Shown: in pieces, positions 12,760 to 23,400 of the stretch
Position numbering within the stretch: the stretch's first letter is position 1
Layout: every line of letters starts with the position of its first letter
Assembly (NCBI RefSeq): GCF_900700375.1
Contig: NC_041708.1
Span: forward strand, 36,264,400-36,328,399
Direction: 5' to 3'
From: Denticeps clupeoides
Taxonomy: Eukaryota > Chordata > Actinopteri > Clupeiformes > Denticipitidae
Length of the DNA stretch: 64,000 nt
Translations under genes and position numbers: made by a program
The notes under the pieces: generated by a model
Told to the model about the DNA's origin: nothing
The model's database searches: none
Seen by the model: the letters and a program-made list of their open reading frames with translations, nothing else

Positions 12760-13742
12760 CCTGACTGTGTAGACTTGAGTGAAAACAAGGGAAGGAGAGA
12801 GACCAGAAGACCAGAGAGTGCTCAGAGAGTCTGAGCATCTGAGCAGCAACATGCAGAGTTAAGCAGGCAAGTGAGTGGGAGGGGTCAGACAGATCACTCG
12901 TACTTACTGGGCTCTTCCATAGGCTGGAGATATTCAATCCCAGCTCCAGAGAATGAGAGGGCGAGAGCGAGAAATAGCAAAAGAACAAACTATGAAAAAG
13001 ATTCACAAGCTTATTCCCAAATAGGGTTCAAATTTCACTTAATGAGCCAATTTCCTGTTGCAACCATGAGCCTAAAAATCCCACCACCTAAAATGTCTGT
13101 TTGAAAGATGCATTTACTTGTACTTCCAAATTCCTGGTAGAGTCTTCGGGTTTACTGTGTGCTATGACAGGACTGCTCCCTCAGCACCAGTCAAGGAAAG
13201 TGCTCACATCTGCAGGGATATTAATAGTTTCTCATGCAGGAGTTGTGGTTTGTTAAAGTACACCCTTACACCAAAGAATGTATGTTATTGTCAGCTACAT
13301 CACAAGATCTGGGCACGAAATGCTGAAAGAGCAGGAGACATACCCCTTTCACTGCAGCGGCTGTAAACAGAACTAAAATCCGACACTTAAGCTTGCTTAT
13401 TAAGATCTCCTGACATGAACATTTTATAGGATTATTTAACATTAATACGCGTTCCACTGGCTTGTCTATGGTCAGTGATCAATGGCCAGAAATGGCGATA
13501 GGTGTAAAGAGTCCTTTGGCCATTGGCCGATCCGAAGATGACAGCTCAGACAGCCGTATCTGGAATTTGTCCCCTTTTGTCGTCACATTTTTTTTCTGGA
13601 TAAACGCTGACACGACTTCCAGTCTGCGCAAAACATTGAGGGTGGTGAATGGTGTTGACGTTGTTTCTGCGAATGCCCACTTGCTTCTATAGGCCGCTCT
13701 CCTCCTCATCCTCATATAGTTTTTAATTTTTATTTTTTTACA

Positions 13743-13927
13743 TTTTTACAGCATTTATCAGACGCCCTTATCCAGAGCGACTTACAATCAGTAGTTACAG
13801 GGACAGTCTCCCCTGGAGCAACTTAGGGTTAAGTGTCTTGCTCAGGGACACAATGGTAGTAAGTGGGATTTGAACCTGGGTCTTCTGGTTCATAGGCGAG
13901 TGTGTTACCCACTAGGCTACTACCACC
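13743..13927 (-). repeat. SINE-B copy, inverted
   Basis: Reverse-oriented copy. It starts with the tail catttttacagcatttatca and runs to gtgttacccactaggctact, the reverse complement of a tRNA-like head. The B box (ggttcaaatcc in sense) lies near 13867-13877. Ends are as in the other copies in the window. Confidence 0.85.
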
Positions 13928-14973
13928 CTTATAGGCTTACTTATACTTATTCCCTCACTTGTTCATTTACCGTGATCACACTGTAACGTACAAGGCGGAG
14001 CACGTGGTTAATGCTAAAACTATACATGTCAAACCAGATGCATGAGAGTTTGCAACCTTGGCATGGGCACTGTCCAGCTATGAATGCCCATACTCAGATG
14101 GTGGTGATGCACTTTATGTTCATGAATGTCCCACCCCTCCCCCCAAAAGTTACTGCACCGACCACAAAGCATTGCAGTTGCTCAGTGATTTATGTAAAAA
14201 TGAGCAAAACTGTATTTTTTAGTTCCATTATGCTAGACGATGAAGAACCGTTGGGTTAATAAATTTTTTTTTCTGGAAAAACAGCAACACGACTGCACCA
14301 AACATTGTGGTTGGTGAACGGTGTTGATGATGCTGCGAATGCAAGGCCGCATTCCTCTTTGTCCCGCCCCTCTCCCCCTCATTTGGCTGCATGTCCCGGG
14401 GAAATCCCATTGTGAGACTGGCTAGAATTCTGTGATTCTGCACCACAGCTGAGTTTCGGAAAGAGAATTCAGATACAGTATTAGGGAACCACTCAAAAAT
14501 TAATAATAGGGGACCTTTAAGATTGTGTCTTATTTTGTCAGATCCCGCTACCAGACAGAACTCACCTTTGGTTATTTTTGCCTGCTGTAGGTTGCAGGAT
14601 AGGCGCACTGCGGAATCCGTTTATCCCTCCCCCGGTGTTCAGTCAAGAAATGGGATGACCGAACCTGCTGATGAGCAGCTGGCTTGAATGAAGTCGGACT
14701 CAGGATATCCTTTTACATTAAGATGCTTAACTTCTCACACTTCAGAGATTATGTAAAGCTTATGTAAATAAATACAGGTTGGGCGCTGGTTCTCCAAGGT
14801 CCAGCTGGGAAACTCTGACAGCATGTGACTGTGACCAGGACCTTTAAATCCGGAGAGGCAAAGAGGTCAGGTACGGGTGAGCCTCAGACTGCTCCTTTCC
14901 AAATGACATAGTAAGCATTTATGGATAATTTGTTAATAAGTGATTATTCCATTTGGTGTTCCATAAAATGTTA

Positions 14974-15168
14974 GGGTGGTAGTAGCCTAGTGGGTAACAC
15001 ACTCGCCTATGAACCAGAAGACCCAGGTTCAAAAACCCACTTACTACCATTGTGTCCCTGAGCAAGACACTTAACCCTGAATTGCTCCAGGGGGGGACTG
15101 TCCCTGTAACTACTGATTGTAAGTCGCTCTGGATAAGGGCGTCTGATAAATGCCGTAAATGTAAATGA
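14974..15168 (+). repeat. SINE-B copy
   Basis: Sense copy with a tRNA-like head (gtggtagtagcctagtgggt with an A-box core, then a ggttcaaa B box). The middle reads ccctgagcaagacacttaac, and the tail ctggataagggcgtctgata then aatgtaaatg. This tail type is shared by fish SINEs that use L2-clade LINE machinery (HAmo-like); the family link is from memory. Confidence 0.88.
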
Positions 15169-15657
15169 TGTAAATGTTTTTAATGGATGTGCTGAGATAA
15201 GTTAAGTTTATATATATATTAGTTCCATTACTGCAGCATTGGCGGTGCATGTCTTGAATTGTTAGAGAAATTGGAGGATTTAATCTAAATTTGCTCATGT
15301 TATGTGAGTCCTGCAGGCTTTGCTGATTCCACATGGAGATCTGGGAGACAGATTACTGTTACTATTCTCTGTCCTCTTATAACCTCAATGAAATGTAGCA
15401 GATCCAATTACACAGTATCCCTTGTTCAGCATTCTAGTTCAGCAGGTCATGAATAAGTGTGACCTGTAGCTGTGGACATAATTTAATATTGCAGATTGCA
15501 GGGCACATCTCCAGACACTAGTCACCATTCATGTTTTTTCAGATGCCCGTCCCTTTGTCACCCCAGGCACAATCGGTGCTGTTTTCTAAAGGACAGCGGT
15601 TTTCATCTAGTCTGATTCATATACATAGAATACATAGAATATGTTTTTATGATAATT

Positions 15658-15826
15658 GGGTGGTAGTGGCCTAGTGGGTAACACACACACCTATGAACCA
15701 GAAGACCCAGGTTCAAATCTCACTTACTACCATTGTGTCCCTGAGCAAGACACTTAACCCTGACTTGCTCCAGGGGGGGACTGTCCCTGTAACTACTAAT
15801 TGTAATTCGCTCTGGATAAGGGTGTA
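15658..15826 (+). repeat. SINE-B copy truncated at a microsatellite
   Basis: The head and middle match the other copies, but the tail stops after gctctggataagggtg and passes into a (CA)n-rich tract. The usual tctgataaatg... end is missing, so the 3' end was lost or overwritten by repeat expansion. Confidence 0.82.
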
Positions 15827-15851
15827 CACACCCACGCATATACTGTATGTG

Positions 15852-15852
<1 letters not shown>

Positions 15853-15911
<59 letters not shown>

Positions 15912-15912
15912 A

Positions 15913-15960
<48 letters not shown>

Positions 15961-15962
15961 AT
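15853..15962. repeat. Compound palindromic microsatellite (AC)n-(AT)n-(GT)n
   Basis: About 50 bases of (AC)n, an AT centre, then about 40 bases of (GT)n followed by gtatgtatatg. The two arms are reverse complements, so the tract can fold into a long hairpin. Apparent open frames through it are artefacts. Confidence 0.95.
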
Positions 15963-16456
15963 ATGTATATGTATAAACCCATTTTAAATATGGTCTTATT
16001 TTAAGAGTCTAAAGAGTTTGGGTTTTAAAAAATAATTAGAGCATAATAACTAAAAGCTGCATGCCTGATAGATATCGGATTGACTCTGAGAAATGGTAGT
16101 ATTTGAGCTTTTTCATACTATGAAATATTACATTTTTCCCTCTCTGGATCAGCAGGGGATGTAAATCTGTCCTAGACTAGCCTCTACTGCTCCTGTTGGC
16201 AGCTACTTTTGTGGTTTGTGTCACAGCACCTACTTGGCCAAACCACTGAACGTTAAATAAAGATACAAAGGATCTTGGAACAGACAGAAACGCAGAAGGT
16301 GGCTCAATAATATTTATAAATTTGACACAATTTTAGATTTCACAGCATGCAATCTGCATGAAGATTGTATTGTATGTATGAATTTATGTCAGTAAAATAT
16401 AATAAATATACATTCATTATATGCACTTAATGACAGTGCTGCAAAGTTAATCCTGG

Positions 16457-19074
16457 TTATTTCTTCAAGAATGTGGCCATGAGGTCCACTGGAATGGGGA
16501 AGACCACGGTGGAGTTCTTCTCACTTGCGATCTCCGACAGCGTCTGCAGGTACCGCAGTTGTAGGGCGGCTGGAGACTCGGACATCACAAGTGCTGCCTC
16601 CTTCAAGGCACGGGATGCATTCATCTCCCCCTCTGCTGTGATCACCTGTTAGAGAGCCCTTAGAGTTCAGGCATGACCATGCACTTATACTCACCTAAAT
16701 GCAAATCACTAATTTCACAATTAATTTTATTATAAAAAAAACAGGGGATGCCATAAGGCTGAGGCCCACAGTCACAGACATGTAAAAATGAACTGGCTCA
16801 GGACGAGAAGCCAGAGGATGCAGTACACTGGCCAGCACAAGCATGTTGTGTTTGCTGTAGACATGATTAGCCTGAATGATCCCTCTGGAACCTCTTGACC
16901 AATAATGGCGCATGGTATGTGCAGGCGTGAGGGGGCTTCCTTCCAGTGTCCACCAATCAGAAAAGCTTCCACCTTTGAGAAACGCCATGGAAAGCTGCAA
17001 AGCTGATTGGATCAGACTTGGCAGTAACTTCAGGAAAGCCTTTTTGTCACTAGTGTTGTTTGTCTACCACATTCACACACTTGTTCACTGTGACCATAGT
17101 GACAACCAAATTGCCAAATTGTTGGCCTTTTCCATAGAAATATTATTTAATAGAATTTATTATTAGACCTGCACATTCAGTAGTTGTTATAGTCTATAGA
17201 AATATGTATTTATCCTGGAAATCTTTGTTGAGTGATATGACATTCACTGTTAACATATCCTGTAACTAGGAAATTTAAATAATTTTTTTGTCACCTTGGC
17301 TCGTGCCTCTCTGGTGGCCTCGGCCTCAGCAGCCATGGCCCTCTGTAAACTCTGGGGAAGCTTGACATCCTTCAGCTCCACTCGCTCCACCTTTATTCCC
17401 CAGTGCTGAGAGGCTTCATAGAGGATATCCTGTGACGGTGACCTTTGTTGATCTCACAATTCTAAAAACTCAAGCATACTGACTAAACAAATTACTTCAA
17501 GGTGCCATTTTCCCTCACCTCCATTTGGTCAGCCATCTTTTCACGGTCAGTTAAAATCTCCGTCAAGTTCCTCGTACCCAGCATGTTCCTTAAAGTCGTC
17601 TGTGCTATCATCTGCGTGGCCCGGTTGGCATCCTCCACTTTGGTTATGGACACCGTGGGGTTAAAGACACGATAGTACACCACTCCATCCACCATGATGG
17701 TCACCGAGTCTTTGGTCAGCACCTGAAGGAAGGTCCTTTTAAAGCACAGGTAGCATTTTCCTGAAACAAGCTAAAAAGCTTGTACCATATATGGACATAT
17801 ATGGTACACTGACATGTAGTTTCCACCAGAGGGCAAACTTTCGGTCTGAGAAAATTAGGTTCTGAGTCTACAGCAGGAACACTTGTCCATGTTTTAATGT
17901 AATATGTATTCACCCTAGCTAATATGTAAAGCAGTAGATTGAATTTAAGATACACATTTCAGTGAAATGACAGAGGAAAGACAGCCCTCTGAGTCCAGTT
18001 CCCAAACGCTACTCTGCCACCAGATCAAGATTAAATATGTTCAGTCAGTGAAAAAGAGCCACAGAACCTTGTAAATGTCAAAAAAATGTTTGCAAATCTC
18101 ATGAAAAATCAATAATGAATTATCTTTTTTCATCCTTTTTGCCCTCTCTCAACAGAGCTAATATTTCAACAATGTCTCAATTTCAATGTTCCAGATTTTT
18201 TTAATGTTCAATTATGAATACAACTCAGGAACTGTATTAAAAACGGAATTAAAGATTAGACAATAACATTGACAGGTGAATAGACGTTTTGTTATTTTGT
18301 CCGTAATAAATACTCACCTCCTGGGGAGGTATGCTAAAAGAGATCGTTCTCATATCAACTTTTCGGAAAGTGTCCACACATGGGATGATCCAAAAAATAC
18401 CTGTAAAAATGAATAATTTTATATCACTCTTATTTAACAGCCATTTAATCCCTTAATTGAAGAAAATACATATCACCCTACTGTTGTAAAAGCATTGTAA
18501 TCACTGTTATATGAATTTAATGCATATAACAGTATAGAACAGTTATGTATAGAAATAAAATAAGAGCAGTCACCAGGTCCCTTTGCACCGCCCAAGATTC
18601 GTCCTAAGCGGAAGATTACTGCTCTCTCATACTCCTGCACAATCTGTTCAAACGATAAATACAAATATAAGTATAATTTCACCATCCACATGAATAAGTA
18701 TATTCACTCAAATTTGATGCGTTGAAACCCTCCCAGCACCTTTTCATGTGCGCAAAGTGTAGTAAAGACTAGAAAAGATTAAAAAACAATCAGTTACATT
18801 TGTTGTAATCTTAGATCCATTTGTACCTTCAGGCAGATCCATATGCTGAGGGGGAATGTAGCAATGATGAGGAGAATTGACACAAAGGTGAGGATCGCCC
18901 CGCAGAATCCAGAGCCCATGGACTTGTCCTCTATATTTAAAAAAATTAAAAAATCCATTAACAGAGACCCAACAAACACTTTTTATAAGGAACCTTCTGT
19001 GGGTGAGACACAGATCTACCTGGCTTGGCTGCATCATCACCACCTACATCTACACCAACACTGTTACGAGACAT
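16457..19074 (-). CDS. Stomatin-family membrane protein (stomatin / stomatin-like 3)
   Basis: Monotopic SPFH/prohibitin-domain protein of lipid-raft membranes; relatives regulate ion channels such as ASICs and form oligomeric scaffolds. Seven exons in phase: 19074-19020, 18930-18827, 18643-18574, 18400-18318, 17722-17519, 17429-17295, 16645-16457. The product is 279 residues (human STOM 288, STOML3 291). A hydrophobic hairpin with the conserved Pro ([12 protein letters not shown]) follows a Cys in GSGFCGA, as at the stomatin palmitoylation site. Then come [13 protein letters not shown], the SPFH body ([34 protein letters not shown]) and the C-terminal oligomerisation part ([35 protein letters not shown]). 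The motif [10 protein letters not shown] is closer to STOM than to STOML3, but I cannot assign the paralogue. The gene is head-to-head with the ABCC13 homologue, about 1.3 kb apart. Confidence 0.93.
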
Positions 19075-20410
19075 TAGCTGGACTCTGTCGACTGAGCGGC
19101 CGGGTCCAAAGGAATGATTCAGTCTCGGATTCGCTCCGGTCTTAAGCCAAGTGTGAAGAGTTACACAATGCCCAACGAGCTGTTCTTTCACACGTGTAGT
19201 AACAAGGGACGCCTGTTGCGTCACATTGCCTGGCAACAGACTGTTGTTCACCTGGGCATGTTGACTTCAGACCTCACCCTCCATTTGTTTCTGTAGACAC
19301 TGGAAAATTAAGGCATGTAACCACTATACAATCGCAGTCTTTAATGACATTTGTTAATAAACTGTGTTTAATAATCGTTTATATTAAATGGCTGCGTAGG
19401 CTGATACTTTTTCAGATGGGCTTGTCTATTTTAATCCAAACCCCAAGTGTTTTATTTTCCCTGTAGGATTCTCAAAGAGGCTTATCCCAGTATTATTACC
19501 CTGTTTCTTCCCCCATCATATTCCACAAAAGAGCAAATGCGAGGGCTGAGGGCCGCTGTCACTTAATCACTTTTAAATCTTCTGCCCTTGTGTGGGGCTG
19601 CGCTCACACCACCACCTCCTTGAGGAATTCCCTGAGTTTTTAAGAAACAACATGTGGGATGGTCAGCTGGGGCTAAGACCCAATTATTGTCAATTATTCA
19701 TTTAGGCACCATGAAATATTCATCTGAAACGCCCATTTAAACTTTATTTGTGCAGCCTGTACAGTACCTGAAAGGCATTGAGTTTCAGCACCAGCAATCT
19801 AGTTTCCCCCAACAATATTATCCCTTCTTAACTTATAGAGATGAAGGTCTCCAGTCATCCAGCTCTCCTTCTCTTCTTCCTCTCTCAGTAGAGTTTCACC
19901 CATAATAAAAATAAGAAATGCTCAATACACTCTGAAACGTGCAGTATTGTACCATTTATGGGATTTTAAACATATCCATAGGTTGCAAATTGTTGTATTA
20001 TTTTATTATTCATTTTATTATTTTATTTAAAGACTATATGAGACGTGATCATTGTCGATGCCAGTCAAATAAGTTTTCCTGTCATTTAGCCCATGTATAG
20101 GAAGGCATAGTTTTATTAAGTGACGTGTGATTGTTTTTATGGACCATAAAAATGCTTTTATTTTCAGCAGCTTGTTAAAATCTGTCTGCATGTACGTGTG
20201 TTTAGACGATGGGCGACGGACGGCGCATGGGCGGTTATTAATTTGACAGCCAATAAACACGGACCCCGCCAACGACCCCGCCCCCTCCTGCCGAGCGCTT
20301 CTCCCATTGGACGGCGTCTTACGAAGCGACCCGGGGGCGGAGAGCAGAGCAGGAGCCGCTATTGTCTGTTCTCTCCTCGGTCCGGCTGGCCCTGGATTAT
20401 TTCAGCGGAC
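19075..20410. promoter_or_regulatory. Shared divergent intergenic region with abcc13 promoter
   Basis: 1.3 kb between the divergent starts of the stomatin gene and the ABCC13 homologue. The right part (about 20200-20410) is GC-rich. It has a gccaataaac CCAAT-type box near 20249, a ccccgccccc GC box near 20276 and an inverted CCAAT (cccattggac) near 20302. This fits a TATA-less promoter for the plus-strand gene. The left part is ordinary AT-rich sequence with no visible promoter signature for the stomatin gene. Confidence 0.5.
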
Positions 20411-23400
20411 ATGTGCTGCTCAGGGCGTCAGGTGAGTGCATCTCTGGAGCAGAAGTTCTGGAGCTACGTTAATAACCGTTATTCATGTTCATTCAACGGC
20501 GAGTAAAAGTTGAATTAAAGATACCAACATAAGAGCATGTGCAATTGAGTTATATTTTACAGGAATTATTAATGATGGACACTGATTAGATTTGATGGTT
20601 CTCGTGAGAAATGGATGGAATAATTTAAATCGAATAAAATAATTAGACGAGCGTTCAAATTTATGTACAAGTTTAAAACAGTTATTTACATCTTGATGCA
20701 AAGAGTTGTGTCACATGTTCTGTCTTCCCCGGAGATGGAAGCCTTCTTCTTGAGCCGGATCACATACTGGTGGTTTAAGAGGTATGCTTCTATTCACATT
20801 TTATCTGACCTCGTGTGACCTTACTTTGACCCTTTCTATTGCTATAGTCACCACTGTCTGTGGCAGTGTATGCAATGTTAATTGTAGTCCAAGTAGTGTT
20901 TTATTACAGATCTCATTTGTATCACAAATCTAATTTGCCGGTTGCCCATTAGATGCCTTGTTTGTATTTCCTTTAGAGTGGTGATGGTAGGCCAGAGAAG
21001 GCCCCTTCAGCTGGAAGATCTGTCTCCAGTAAGTCAGCAAGACTCTGTCCAAAATGTGTGCTGTACCTTTGAGGAACACTGGAAGAACCAGTTGGATGCT
21101 AGGTGGAATGAAATGGTAACGTACACAGGAACATGCATTTCAGTGCTTTGTCTGCTGATGCTCTCTGTGGCTCATTTTTTTCTTTCTTTTGCCGCGTTCA
21201 CCTCCCCAGCAAAAATCCAGCTATGGCACCAGCGCGGTGGTGCATTTATTTTCTGCACCCTTCAGATCAGGTTTGTCCCTGCTGCATGCCCTCTGGCTGA
21301 CCTTCCTGCGTGCCCTGCTGCAGGTGACCCTGCTGAGGCTCCTGACTGACCTCTCGGGCCTCCTGATACCCCTGGTTCTCAGGTAAGGTCATGGCACCCA
21401 TCACCCATGAACCCTGGGAAATTGAGCTGTGAGTGCATCACTATGTCTTTACTGCAGGTGCGTGATCCTCTTCAGCGAGAATCAGCCTGAATTTGACTGG
21501 GCTGAGCGCACATACGCCCTGGTGCTGCTGGGGACTGTGGTTAGCCGGTCCCTTGTGGAGCAGCAGTTTGAGAAGCACAGCAGGATGACTGCAGCTAAAG
21601 TCCAGACTGCCCTCACCAGTACATTACACAGGAAAGTAAGTAAATGGAGCACTGAATTGAAAAAAAACTGAATTGAACTTTATGTTTAAGAAAGAAAAAA
21701 CAAGGAATTTGACTTGGTGGAATAAAATATTTAAAAGCTTTTTAAATATTTCCAAAACTGGACTTTTTTTAGAAAATAAAAAATCTAACAAACATTAAAA
21801 CAATTAATGCCACTCATTTATAATTTAAAATAATAAAAGATATGGAAACATGATTACATAATGTATTCTGTGGGGGTTTATATATGCATTTTATATACAT
21901 TGGTAGGATGAATTATCTGGCTCTTTACATAAACATAACTCCTCCTGAAAATGCATCCCTACCTGTGTTTTTATAAGCCTTTACTTAAGCAAACATATAA
22001 ATCTATTTCTTATTGCAAGTTAAATGTGAACATGGCTCCATAGATGTGGGTGCTGTAATATACATATTATCAAATTAGGGTGTGAGGTGTGTGTCTTAGT
22101 GAATAATGTGAATAAGTGAATAATGAGCGATGAGGACTGGAGAGCAGATGGGACTTCCTGTGTGATTAGTCGGGATGTGTCCCCGGGGAGGAGGGGCCAG
22201 GCAGTGCTGGTTGTGGGTGTGGTGGAATGGAGGCGTTGTTTACTCCATTAATTAGATGTAAAATGTGTAAACTGCTCTTTTTTTGTCACATGCCATTTTA
22301 TCATCTCTACCTTTCCACATGTTCCCTTCATCCACCGTCCATCCGAGGCTTTGTCTCTGTCCAGCAGCTCCCGGCACAACCTCTGCCCTGGTGCGGCGTG
22401 CCTGTCAGCGGACGTAAAGAGGGTGGCAGGTCTGGTGGTGATGCTGCCGCAGCTCCTCTCCTCTCCCCTGCGCGTGGCGCTGTGCGTGTGGCTCCTCTGG
22501 AGAGAGCTGGGCCCGGCGGCGCTGGTGGGGGTGGCCATGCTGCTGTTCCTAATTCCGGCCGGTGCTGCCGCGGAGCGCCGGGTCAGTGAGTTACAGGTCT
22601 GTGTATGGTGACAGGTGACACCATAAGACAAGGACCAATGCACTCAATGTAGTGGTCTCCTGGATGGTTTTTTGTAAAGTGTAGCAATGCTTAAGATTTT
22701 TTTTCTCCCCCCAGAAGAGCAAGACAACGTTTAGGAAGAAGAGAGGAGCTCTTCTGAGCGAGATGGTGACGGAAATGAAGGTTAACCTTATAAACCTGCT
22801 CCAAACTTCTTTCCACCATATATCTTTTTGTGTTGTTTTATTTCTAATAGTCATTTTTAGGATTTTGCTTAAGGAGATCCTTTATTTTTTAATCCTTACA
22901 TTCATGTTAGACGGTACATAGCGAAACGAAACAACGTTTCTCCGGAACCTGGTGCTACATGTAACATTTGAACGATTAGAAAAAGTTACACACTGACATA
23001 AAGTGCAAACAGGGGACACAGAGTAGCATTTAACTAAAAACATGTGGACAACAATGAGACAGACAGTGCTGAACTAGTGAAATGAATAATAATGAATACA
23101 GTGTAAATACTGCTGTGCAAAATGGAACACTGCAATAATAAATAAAATTACCCAATATAACAGAGGTAGTGTGTGTGTGTGTGCGTGCGTGTGTTCAGAT
23201 GCTGAAACAGCTGGTCTGGGAGGGCTGGTTCCAGCACAGGGTCACTGTGTCCCGGGAGAGGGAGCTGGAGACACTAAGAATCCTGGGATACCTGACAGCC
23301 TTTTCTATGCTTAATGACATCTGTGTGCCCTTCTTGGTAAGTACATCCACACAAATAAATAAATCTGGCTTTTTAATAAATAGTCGATTGTAGATTGTAT

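Larger units (their letters stand above)
12760..16456. other. Intergenic, SINE-rich (lipase promoter to stomatin 3' end)
   Basis: 3.7 kb with no supported exon. It contains three SINE-B copies, a diverged repeat pair (about 13590-13700 and 14255-14380) and a compound CA/AT/TG microsatellite, each listed separately. The first few hundred bases should include the lipase promoter, but no TATA or CpG island is evident. Confidence 0.6.

Noticed and set aside
14974-15045. SINE-B heads considered as real tRNA genes
   Set aside because: They have A- and B-box-like words, but the clover-leaf is poor, they sit in a repeated longer unit, and no terminator or CCA logic supports a functional tRNA.
15693-16004. 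Open frames on both strands rich in His-Thr or Cys-Val
   Set aside because: They are translations of the CA/GT microsatellite and of the SINE-B head, not genes.
22365-22368. Alternative acceptor (ctgtccag) for exon 6 of the ABCC13-like gene
   Set aside because: It looks stronger by sequence but breaks the frame; the acceptor ending at 22347 keeps phase and restores ALSLSSSSRHN, matching the ABCC2 pattern KKALTLSNLAR.
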